Below are positions 1 through 5,721 of a stretch of 10,700 bases of DNA, one piece after another. The notes beneath the pieces are model-generated. The model was not told the DNA's origin. It saw only the letters and a list, made by a program, of their open reading frames with translations, and ran no database searches. Positions within the stretch are counted from its first letter, which is position 1. Each line of letters begins with the position of its first letter. The translations under genes were made by a program, and so were the position numbers. This stretch comes from CAYGZT01 sp964354445 (lineage in GTDB: Bacteria; Patescibacteriota; Minisyncoccia; UBA6257; JAGOQP01): positions 1-10,700 of the forward strand of contig CAYGZT010000011.1 of assembly GCA_964354445.1 (NCBI GenBank). Reading direction: 5' to 3'.

Positions 1-81
1 GGCGTGCTGATGCTACTTTTGATCGTTTCCGCGCTGACAATCAACCAATACCTGGCGCTGGCGCAGGCGAGAGTGTTTTAA
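1..81 (+). CDS. 3' end of an unrecognised membrane-type protein (partial)
   Basis: The first reading frame is open from the window edge and ends at TAA 79-81, giving 26 residues. They contain a hydrophobic run (GVLMLLLIVSALTI) followed by a short polar tail ending ARVF, which looks like a C-terminal membrane helix. The other two forward frames are closed early (the second has TGA at 8-10). A hairpin terminator about 85 bases downstream fits the end of a plus-strand transcription unit. Too little is present to name a family; it could also be a chance open frame. Confidence 0.5.
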   Translation, partial: GVLMLLLIVSALTINQYLALAQARVF

Positions 82-166
82 CGCCACTCATTGAAATGAG
101 GAACGCTTCTGCTTGTGTTGAGGAGTTATTGAAGTTGCGAGAGTTGTCACGGTGGCTGGTTGAAAT

Positions 167-192
167 AAAACACGGCTGTAAGCTGTGTTTTT
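167..192. terminator. Bidirectional intrinsic terminator
   Basis: AAAACACGGCT (167-177) and AGCTGTGTTTT (181-191) form an 11-bp stem with one G-U pair and a GTA loop. A T-run follows on the plus strand, and the A-rich left arm gives a T-run on the minus strand. It lies between the plus-strand gene ending at 81 and the minus-strand gene whose stop is at 223-225, so it can end both converging transcripts. The rest of 82-222 shows nothing convincing. Confidence 0.75.
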
Positions 193-222
193 GTTATTAC
201 CAACGCAGAAACAGTCAGTCTC

Positions 223-2064
223 TTACTTGATGATGCACGTTCCAGTGCCGCAGATTCGGGGATATGGTCCCGCTAAGCCAGTATAGAGACCAGTGGTACC
301 AGTTGCGTTAGTGCAAGTGCCGTTATCAACCCTCCTACTCTGATAAGGTGTGCTCATGGATTGATAGAATCGACAATAGCTTCCATCCCATTGGTCATCT
401 TTGTACGCTACTTGGTTGTAGTTTTTGAGAAAGCGTCTGAGACAGCCGTTGCCATCACGATCGAAACTTCCAGTCTCACTAATAAACCCTGAGTATAAGT
501 TTCCGGTACAGTTAGCTAAACTGTAGTACCATGTTTGGGGCGTGCCCACTGTTGAGTCTAGTGTACGCATTACCGATAGCGTGTTTGAACTGGAGGAAAT
601 ATACATGACGAAATCGTTGTAGTTAATTGTATTAAGATTACACTCCAGTTCTTGCTGGCCACTCGACATATGAGTGCAAAAGTCAATTACTCCCGCATAT
701 TTTCCCAGAAGTGTTACTCCGTCTGATTTGTAGACGCTTAATCCTCCGCCTCCTGCGGCGTCAACGTACGCTTTTGTAGCAGCATCGTTGTCATTTAGCG
801 GCAGTGCCACGTTTTGAATCCGGTGGTTGTTTACGTCGATGCCGACACCGCTCACGTTTGTTGATATCACAAGTCCGGCAGTCGTTGGAGTTGTCGTCCC
901 AATGCCAACATTGCCACCGCCAGGAGCGATTGCAAAATTATTAATATTTGACAGCGAAATTGAGTTGCTAAACGTGTCTTGGTTTATGAAGTTAAGCACC
1001 GGTGCTCTGCCGCTTGCGAGCGTACTGCGTATTTGGACACCCTCCCAGTCGCCCGATGCCGATTGCACTACGGTGAGTTTGACCGATGACATAGGCGTGG
1101 TTGTTCCGATACCAACGCTGCCGCCGGATTTGAGCGCGATGCCGGGGTCTGTCAATGAGTTACTCGCCCCGGCGACAACGAATGCCTGCGCTGTCGTGTC
1201 CCATCCGATGATACCTGCCGCTCCTCCATTCGTTCTGTAGGAGGTGTACACATTACCGCTTGTTTGGTTGAGACGGACGTTGCCGGCGACTTCCAGCTTC
1301 TCTCCAGGCGTTGTCGTTCCAATCCCGACGTTGCCGCTCACAAGCAAACCATTCGTCGGAGCGTTTGTGCCTGCATATGTACCGATGGCGACTTCTCCCG
1401 AAACGTCAAGTTCGTTATTACCCGACATGGAGGAAACGCCGATGCCGACCCTTCCCGAGAACATTGCATCCTGCCAGCGGGGAGAGGGAGCAATACCGAT
1501 GTCGTAGGCGTTGTCCGCTCCTGGTAACAAATCGCTGTCGAATGTCGCTGCCGAGACGCGCGAAATCGCAGAACGAAGAGAGCGGCTAACGGTGCGACCA
1601 GATGCCTGCGTCGCGTTTGAAAGCGCAAGGTCAATCTGCACAACGTCTTTTGCCGGATACTGGGTGAACTTCTTGAACTCAAGCGCGTCGGCGACAACGC
1701 TGTCGCTGGTGATCGCCTGCGCGCCGCCCGCGCCCTGCTGGATATAGATACGTCCGCTGGAAAGATATATCCGCGTCGGATCCTGGGAAGGCGTTTTCAT
1801 TCTCAGCGTCAGCGTTGAGGTTGCCGTCCCGGCGGCAAGGTCAATCAAACTTGATTCTCTGACCAGCCGCTGGATGGTCTGCATGGCGAAGTTAAGCTGC
1901 CCCGTCACCTCGTTTTGAGCCGACTCTTCCACCTGCGTTTTGGTGATGGTTGAAACAATTCCGGTCATCAAGCCGGCAACAATTCCCACAATTCCGATGT
2001 AAATAAGAAGCTCGGCAAGAGAAAATCCCCCTTGTTTTTTCATAAAATCAAAATGCGTACGCAT
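223..2064 (-). CDS. Prepilin-like protein fused to tail-fibre repeats and a Cys-rich C-terminal domain
   Basis: 613 residues. The N-terminus has a class III (type IV prepilin) signal: K-K-Q-G-G before F14, with the conserved Glu at +5 (E18) and a hydrophobic helix at about 14-36. A PilD-type prepilin peptidase would cut after G13 and methylate F14. Residues 37-170 resemble a GspJ/PulJ-like pseudopilin globular part. From about 175 the sequence changes to tail-fibre style: an 'LLPGADNAYDIG...RW' motif, three VGIGTTTP repeats (246, 317, 386), and 'IQNVALP..DNDAATKAYVD' at 416-435. Residues 440-613 are a separate domain with eight Cys (463, 475, 519, 541, 564, 584, 605, 610). The internal Met8 (start at 2043) would give the usual very short leader MKKQGG and is an equally good start; neither start has a clear Shine-Dalgarno. 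An extended -10 lies 29 bases upstream of the longer start. The role is inferred to be a surface-exposed, possibly adhesive, minor pilin. The pilin signal is near certain; the function is not. Confidence 0.9.
   Translation of the reverse strand: MRTHFDFMKKQGGFSLAELLIYIGIVGIVAGLMTGIVSTITKTQVEESAQNEVTGQLNFAMQTIQRLVRESSLIDLAAGTATSTLTLRMKTPSQDPTRIYLSSGRIYIQQGAGGAQAITSDSVVADALEFKKFTQYPAKDVVQIDLALSNATQASGRTVSRSLRSAISRVSAATFDSDLLPGADNAYDIGIAPSPRWQDAMFSGRVGIGVSSMSGNNELDVSGEVAIGTYAGTNAPTNGLLVSGNVGIGTTTPGEKLEVAGNVRLNQTSGNVYTSYRTNGGAAGIIGWDTTAQAFVVAGASNSLTDPGIALKSGGSVGIGTTTPMSSVKLTVVQSASGDWEGVQIRSTLASGRAPVLNFINQDTFSNSISLSNINNFAIAPGGGNVGIGTTTPTTAGLVISTNVSGVGIDVNNHRIQNVALPLNDNDAATKAYVDAAGGGGLSVYKSDGVTLLGKYAGVIDFCTHMSSGQQELECNLNTINYNDFVMYISSSSNTLSVMRTLDSTVGTPQTWYYSLANCTGNLYSGFISETGSFDRDGNGCLRRFLKNYNQVAYKDDQWDGSYCRFYQSMSTPYQSRRVDNGTCTNATGTTGLYTGLAGPYPRICGTGTCIIK
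886..1329 (-). repeat. Three VGIGTTTP repeats about 70 codons apart
   Basis: The octapeptide VGIGTTTP recurs at residues 246-253 (1329-1306), 317-324 (1116-1093) and 386-393 (909-886) of the prepilin/fibre protein, a spacing of 71 and 69 residues. Degenerate copies lie at 206-210 (RVGIG) and 225-229 (EVAIG). The DNA copies have diverged at third positions, so this is an old, protein-level repeat rather than a fresh duplication. Such motifs mark beta-structured repeats in phage tail fibres and bacterial surface fibres. Confidence 0.8.
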
Positions 2065-2092
2065 ACGCGTCTTTGGTTACTTGTCCGAGATA

Positions 2093-2101
2093 AGTATAGC
2101 A
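2093..2101 (-). promoter_or_regulatory. Extended -10 promoter for the prepilin/fibre gene
   Basis: The minus strand reads TGCTATACT: a TATACT hexamer (2098-2093) with the TGn extension. No good -35 is seen at 16-18 bases, as is usual for extended -10 promoters. The expected start near 2086 leaves a leader of about 22 bases to the ATG at 2064. The prepilin gene can therefore be transcribed without the peptidase-like gene upstream of it. Confidence 0.6.
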
Positions 2102-2156
2102 CGTCGGCTGTTCTTTGCGGCGTGCGGTGTGGATAAGAACCGTCTTTTGTGGTGTT

Positions 2157-2864
2157 TTATTCGACAACGACTTTGCCGATGATGCTATCCAGTCCCACCA
2201 GACCGAATCGCGTGGCATCAAGCGTCCCCTCGGGAAGATTTCCCAGCAACAAGTACGCTTTGTCGGGGATGACGGGGTAGTCGCGCGCGTAGAGTTTGAG
2301 CATTTGGACGCGGTCGGCGGGGATTGCGTATTCCTCACCCGTGCTGATAGTCAGTGCTTTATCGTTGACGATGATGCGATATGCGCCATTCGACGCTTCG
2401 AGATGCCAGCGGTCACTGGGAATACCCTTCGCGATTTTTATGATGAGTTCCGGATTTCCCTTGTAGTCGTAGGCGACGATGTCATTGCGCAGGACAGGGT
2501 TGCATGCGTAGTAACCGACAAGAATGGTCACCGCATCTCCGGCTTCGACAATGCCCGAAAGGGAAGAGCCCCGTGCGATACGGTGCTGGGGTTGGACAGT
2601 GCACTTATTGTGAGCAGCAGAAGTTTGAGAGGAGGAATCTTGCAGCACCGATGTTGGCTGATTGTCGGGAGCGACTGCCTGCAAAGACGTCTGCGATTCC
2701 TGCGCAGATGAAGATGGCTGGGGGAAAATCGGCACAAGGCGCGAGTATGTTTTCGCCCAACTCCAGAAAAAAAAGAATATGAGAGCACATATGACAAGGC
2801 ACACGCAAAGCGCGGCAATAGCAGCCAGCGGCAATTTTCTTGGCGGGTGATTGCGGTCCGTCAT
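2157..2864 (-). CDS. Membrane-anchored signal peptidase I-like protein (S26 family), diverged
   Basis: 235 residues. The cytoplasmic N-terminus is basic, a membrane helix spans about 13-36, and a Ser/Gln-rich linker runs to about 85. The S26 fold follows: 'GSSLSGIVEAGD' (99-110) matches the GxSMxPTLxxGD box with Ser101 as nucleophile. 'IIKIAKGIPSD' (141-151) matches the IKRVxGxPGD box with Lys143 as general base. 'LLLGNLPEGTLDATRFG' (205-221) stands in for the GDNRxxSxDSRxFG box, with GDN changed to GNL and DSR to DAT. Cys88 and Cys121 flank the serine box and could form a disulfide outside the membrane. The family removes Sec-type signal peptides; prepilins are cut by a different enzyme, so the downstream gene need not be its substrate. 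A TATAAT lies eight bases before the ATG, suggesting a leaderless mRNA. The catalytic dyad is visible; activity is inferred. Confidence 0.82.
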   Translation of the reverse strand: MTDRNHPPRKLPLAAIAALCVCLVICALIFFFFWSWAKTYSRLVPIFPQPSSSAQESQTSLQAVAPDNQPTSVLQDSSSQTSAAHNKCTVQPQHRIARGSSLSGIVEAGDAVTILVGYYACNPVLRNDIVAYDYKGNPELIIKIAKGIPSDRWHLEASNGAYRIIVNDKALTISTGEEYAIPADRVQMLKLYARDYPVIPDKAYLLLGNLPEGTLDATRFGLVGLDSIIGKVVVE

Positions 2865-2872
2865 CGTTTTCT

Positions 2873-2880
2873 ATTATACT
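2873..2880. promoter_or_regulatory. Overlapping divergent -10 boxes (peptidase-like gene / lepA)
   Basis: TATTATACT at 2872-2880 carries a minus-strand TATAAT (2878-2873) and a plus-strand TATACT (2875-2880) that share four base pairs. The minus box is eight bases from the ATG at 2864. The plus box is 19 bases from the lepA ATG at 2900. -35 matches are weak on both sides (TTGCGG at 2851-2856 on the plus strand). Only one polymerase could occupy this site at a time. Confidence 0.55.
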
Positions 2881-2899
2881 CCAGATGTTCACGAAGATT

Positions 2900-4708
2900 A
2901 TGAACAATATCCGAAATTTCTGTATCATCGCTCACGTTGATCACGGTAAGTCGACACTCGCCGATCGTCTGCTTGAAATCACCGGCACGGTGGATGCACG
3001 GCACATGAAAAACCAGTACTTGGATCAGCTGGAGCTTGAACGCGAGCGGGGAATTACCATCAAAATGGCACCCGTGAGGATGACCTACAAGGGGTTCACA
3101 CTCAACCTCATTGATACACCAGGGCATCCGGATTTTTCGTACGAGGTATCACGTTCGTTGGCTGCCGTGGAGGGAGCAGTGCTGCTGGTGGATGCGATGC
3201 AGGGGATTCAAGCGCAAACACTCTCCGTTTTTGAAGCAGCGCGTAAAGCCGGACTCTCGATTATCGGAGCCGTTAATAAAGTAGACCTGCCAGCCGTTGA
3301 TGCCGATAAGAGCGCGCAGGATATTTCCGATCTGACGGGCATACCTATTGAGCGGGTTCACAGAGTTTCGGGCAAAACCGGCGAGGGCGTTTTGAAACTC
3401 CTTGCGGATATTGTCGCGTCAATCCCTGCGCCGCGGCAGAGAAAAGCGCCGGCGGGAGTAAGCGGTCGGGCGTTCGTTTTTGACTCTTTCTACGATGACC
3501 ATCGCGGCATCGTGGCAGCGGTGCGCGTCTTTGAGGGACGTCTTAGGAAAGGCGATGCGGCAATGCTTGCGGCGGCGGGGGAACACGTGAAGCTGAAGGA
3601 GATCGGCTACTTCATTCCTCAACTGAAAGAGGCGGCATCGCTGGACGAAGGGGAGATTGGTTTTATAGTCACTGGCCTTAAGGATCCGTCGAAAGTGAGA
3701 ATCGGCGACTCTATTGTAAGCGGCTCGAAGTTTACAATTTCGGATTTGAGGTCGCTTGCACTACCTGGTTATCAGCATCCCAGGCCGGTGGTATTTGTGT
3801 CTTTCTTTCCGGACGACGCGGATGATTTTGAAAATCTCAAGCGCTCACTCGCACGACTTCAGCTTAATGATTCGTCACTGACGTTTGAGCCGGATTTCAA
3901 CGAGGTGTTGGGGAGAGGATTTAAGGGAGGATTTTTGGGAAAACTTCACTTCGAGATCACCGCGCAGCGGCTTGAGCGCGAGTTTGGAGTGGCAACGGTC
4001 GTATCATTTCCTTCGGTGGCATACCGCGTCAAGACGGCCGTGCACGCGCGGGCGACAGACAGCGAAGGATTTATCCTCATCTCCAATGCTCACGACCTTC
4101 CCGATGAGTTTGATGTTGTTTTGGAACCGATGATTCATATTGATATCATTATGCCGCTTGCCGCACTGGGAGCGGTGCTGGAATTGGGAGCACTCTTTCG
4201 CTGGGAGAACGTTTCGACGGACAGATTCGGCAATCGCATGACGATACGGGCGCGGATGCCGCTGGCGGAACTCATATCGGACTTCGATGACGCCCTCAAG
4301 TCGGTGTCGCAGGGTTTTGCATCTTTCAGTTACCGCGAGGACGGATGGAAAGCATCGAATTTGGTGCGCATGGATATACTCGTCGCCGGCGAAATCGTTT
4401 CAGGGCTTTCGAGGATCATTCCGCGAGACAAGCTTGAGCGGGAAGCGCGGGCGATGGTAGCACGCCTGAAAAAAACACTGCCGCGCCAGCAGTTTGCGCA
4501 AGCGCTTCAGGCGAAGGCAGGAGGACGCGTCGTGGCTCGGGAAAATATTCCGGCGCTGCGCAAGGATGTGACGGGGTATTTGTACGGCGGTGATCGGACG
4601 AGAAAGATGAAGCTGTGGAAGAAGCAGCAGCGGGGCAAGAAAAAACTTGCGCGGCTTTCGCATGTGCGCATTGCGCCCGAGGATTTCAAGAAACTCCTTT
4701 CCTCGTGA
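2900..4708 (+). CDS. lepA: Elongation factor 4 (LepA), ribosome-bound translational GTPase
   Basis: 602 residues from ATG 2900, close to the usual ~600. LepA binds the ribosome and acts on stalled or mistranslocated complexes and in 30S biogenesis. Visible GTPase motifs are G1 AHVDHGKST (11-19), G2 ERERGITIK (47-55), G3 DTPGH (72-76, with the catalytic His76) and G4 NKVD (126-129). G5 reads SGK (157-159) instead of the common SAK. Domain II, the EF-G-like domains and the LepA-specific C-terminus follow: 'LPRQQFAQALQAK', 'VVARENIPALRKDV' and the basic 'YGGDRTRKMKLWKKQQRGKKK' stretch, read in pieces. This C-terminal end separates it from EF-G, BipA and TetM. An in-frame TTG at 2840 and ATG at 2885 were passed over: 2885 lies only four bases after the -10 box, and MNNIRNFCIIAHVDHGK matches the family's N-terminus. 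Confidence 0.97.
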   Translation: MNNIRNFCIIAHVDHGKSTLADRLLEITGTVDARHMKNQYLDQLELERERGITIKMAPVRMTYKGFTLNLIDTPGHPDFSYEVSRSLAAVEGAVLLVDAMQGIQAQTLSVFEAARKAGLSIIGAVNKVDLPAVDADKSAQDISDLTGIPIERVHRVSGKTGEGVLKLLADIVASIPAPRQRKAPAGVSGRAFVFDSFYDDHRGIVAAVRVFEGRLRKGDAAMLAAAGEHVKLKEIGYFIPQLKEAASLDEGEIGFIVTGLKDPSKVRIGDSIVSGSKFTISDLRSLALPGYQHPRPVVFVSFFPDDADDFENLKRSLARLQLNDSSLTFEPDFNEVLGRGFKGGFLGKLHFEITAQRLEREFGVATVVSFPSVAYRVKTAVHARATDSEGFILISNAHDLPDEFDVVLEPMIHIDIIMPLAALGAVLELGALFRWENVSTDRFGNRMTIRARMPLAELISDFDDALKSVSQGFASFSYREDGWKASNLVRMDILVAGEIVSGLSRIIPRDKLEREARAMVARLKKTLPRQQFAQALQAKAGGRVVARENIPALRKDVTGYLYGGDRTRKMKLWKKQQRGKKKLARLSHVRIAPEDFKKLLSS

Positions 4709-4717
4709 GCGCGGGTG

Positions 4718-4743
4718 CCTTGCAAGGGAAGGTGTAGTATACT
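4718..4743 (+). promoter_or_regulatory. Promoter with upstream palindrome for the ftsB-like gene
   Basis: TATACT at 4738-4743 ends seven bases before the ATG at 4751, so the first transcribed base should be at or next to the A of the ATG. No consensus -35 is found at the right distance. Instead, a perfect 10-base palindrome CCTTGCAAGG (4718-4727) occupies the -35 region and may be a regulator site. Confidence 0.55.
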
Positions 4744-4750
4744 AGAAGTT

Positions 4751-5029
4751 ATGAATGTGCGCCGCGTACTGATGGTAGGAACGTTGGGAGTTGTCGTTGT
4801 GGTGTTTTGGGTTGGTATCGTGGGATTTTTGCGCGAACTTGGGCAGTTAAAGAGCCAACACCGTCAAGCCCAGACACAGCTTGAACAGCTTGAGCGCGAG
4901 AACGGCAAGGTTGGACGCGACATCTCGTATTTTTCCGAACCACACAACCTTGAAAAAATCCTTCGCGCACGGTTAAACTATAAGCGGCCCGGAGAGGAGA
5001 TGATTATTGTCGTTCCTCCGCGCCAATAA
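4751..5029 (+). CDS. Septum formation initiator family protein (FtsB/DivIC-like)
   Basis: 92 residues. A basic start (MNVRR) is followed by one membrane helix (about 6-27), a coiled-coil heptad region (about 28-60, QLKSQHRQAQTQLEQLEREN) and the family's terminal block 'NLEKILRARLNYKRPGEEMI' (66-85). FtsB/DivIC proteins join FtsL and FtsQ/DivIB in the periplasmic divisome core and help trigger septal wall synthesis. Size and order of parts fit the family. An in-frame GTG at 4715 is rejected because the -10 box lies inside that extension. The 3' end overlaps the next gene by 23 bases, indicating translational coupling. Whether it is the FtsB or FtsL equivalent cannot be told from sequence alone. 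Confidence 0.88.
   Translation: MNVRRVLMVGTLGVVVVVFWVGIVGFLRELGQLKSQHRQAQTQLEQLERENGKVGRDISYFSEPHNLEKILRARLNYKRPGEEMIIVVPPRQ
4991..4999 (+). promoter_or_regulatory. Ribosome binding site fixing a TTG start
   Basis: GGAGAGGAG ends seven bases before the TTG at 5007. It is one of only two strong Shine-Dalgarno sequences in the window and lies inside the end of the ftsB-like gene. It favours TTG 5007 over the ATG at 5037, which has no such sequence before it. Confidence 0.65.
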
Positions 5030-5621
5030 AACGAGCATGGTTCACCCCATCAGTTCAAGAACAATTTTGTGGGGAGGCGGCGGCGCGCTGCTTGTGGGAG
5101 CGCTGATCGTCGTTATTGCACTCGGTTTCTATCCCATTGCGCTGGTTAACAGCACGCCGGTTTTTTCGTACCAGTACGATAAGGGATATCGCTTGGCCTA
5201 CAATTACTATTCATTTCTGAATACAGCGTCCCAGCAACCGCTTGCGGAGACAGAGTTGCGCAGTCGCCTGCGCGTCGCGGTCCTTGAAGGATTGATTGAC
5301 GAGGTGTTTGTCAACACCAAACTCAAGCAGGAGATGACACATTCTGAGCTTGAGACGAAGATTCAATCGCAGGTTGGCGAGTTGATAGCGGATACGGAGT
5401 TTCACAAAAACCTTGCTTCAATTCTGAAAGTGTCCGACGACGACATCCGCTCGTACTTTCTTGAGGACCAGGTGAAGTATCAGATTCTTGAGGGCCAGCT
5501 GCGCCTCGAGGGCGTGAAAGATCTCACCGAGTGGGTTGTCCAGCAGCGGCGCAAGGCCCGGGTGCAGTTGTTTTTGGAAGGTGCTCGCTGGAACGGAGAC
5601 GAAGTTGTGTTTGGGACATAA
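5007..5621 (+). CDS. Membrane-anchored SurA N-domain-like protein without a PPIase domain
   Basis: 204 residues from TTG 5007 (194 from ATG 5037). A membrane helix at about 20-42 is followed by 'IALVNSTPVFSYQYDKG', resembling the 'A.VNg..I...e...' opening of SurA/PrsA chaperone domains. A mostly helical stretch then resembles their 'L..LI...l....' core (VAVLEGLIDEVFVNTKLKQEM) and ends with a charged helix. The parvulin PPIase domain that normally follows is absent, so any role would be holdase-like binding of exported proteins at the outer face of the membrane. The 23-base overlap with the ftsB-like gene and strong internal ribosome binding site suggest coupled synthesis. The family assignment rests on a weak pattern match; 'hypothetical single-pass membrane protein' is the safe alternative. 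Confidence 0.7.
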   Translation: MSFLRANKTSMVHPISSRTILWGGGGALLVGALIVVIALGFYPIALVNSTPVFSYQYDKGYRLAYNYYSFLNTASQQPLAETELRSRLRVAVLEGLIDEVFVNTKLKQEMTHSELETKIQSQVGELIADTEFHKNLASILKVSDDDIRSYFLEDQVKYQILEGQLRLEGVKDLTEWVVQQRRKARVQLFLEGARWNGDEVVFGT

Positions 5622-5642
5622 CGGGCGGGAGCAGGAAAGTAT

Positions 5643-5713
5643 GCGAGTGTAGTACAGTGGCAGTACGCATGCTTCCCAAGCATGATACGGGGGTTCGATT
5701 CCCCTCACTCGCT
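5643..5713 (+). tRNA. tRNA-Gly (anticodon CCC)
   Basis: A full cloverleaf can be drawn. Acceptor stem GCGAGTG (5643-5649) pairs with CACTCGC (5706-5712). The D stem is GTAC/GTAC, and the anticodon stem CATGC/GCATG holds loop TTCCCAA with anticodon CCC at 5675-5677. The variable loop has four bases, and T stem GGGGG/CCCCT has loop TTCGATT. The discriminator is T (5713), as in bacterial glycine tRNAs. CCA is not encoded, so it must be added by an enzyme. The anticodon reads GGG only, so other glycine tRNAs must lie elsewhere. No promoter is visible just upstream; it is probably transcribed with its neighbours. Confidence 0.97.
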
Positions 5714-5721
5714 CAAGCATT

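Noticed and set aside
96..230. 44-codon plus-strand ORF between the first gene and the prepilin stop
   Set aside because: It runs through the terminator hairpin at 167-192 and into the 3' end of the prepilin gene, and has no ribosome binding site.
827..1240. 137-codon plus-strand open frame inside the prepilin chimera
   Set aside because: Its repeated 'VVVPxPTLPP' segments are just the reverse complement of the VGIGTTTP repeats.
2115..2711. 198-codon plus-strand open frame opposite the peptidase-like gene
   Set aside because: Antisense to a frame with conserved S26 boxes, with no domain of its own and no ribosome binding site.
5675..5677. Glycine tRNA as a UGA-reading recoding tRNA, as in some CPR lineages
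   Set aside because: The anticodon is CCC, not UCA, and lepA and rnhA end in TGA, so TGA is a stop here.
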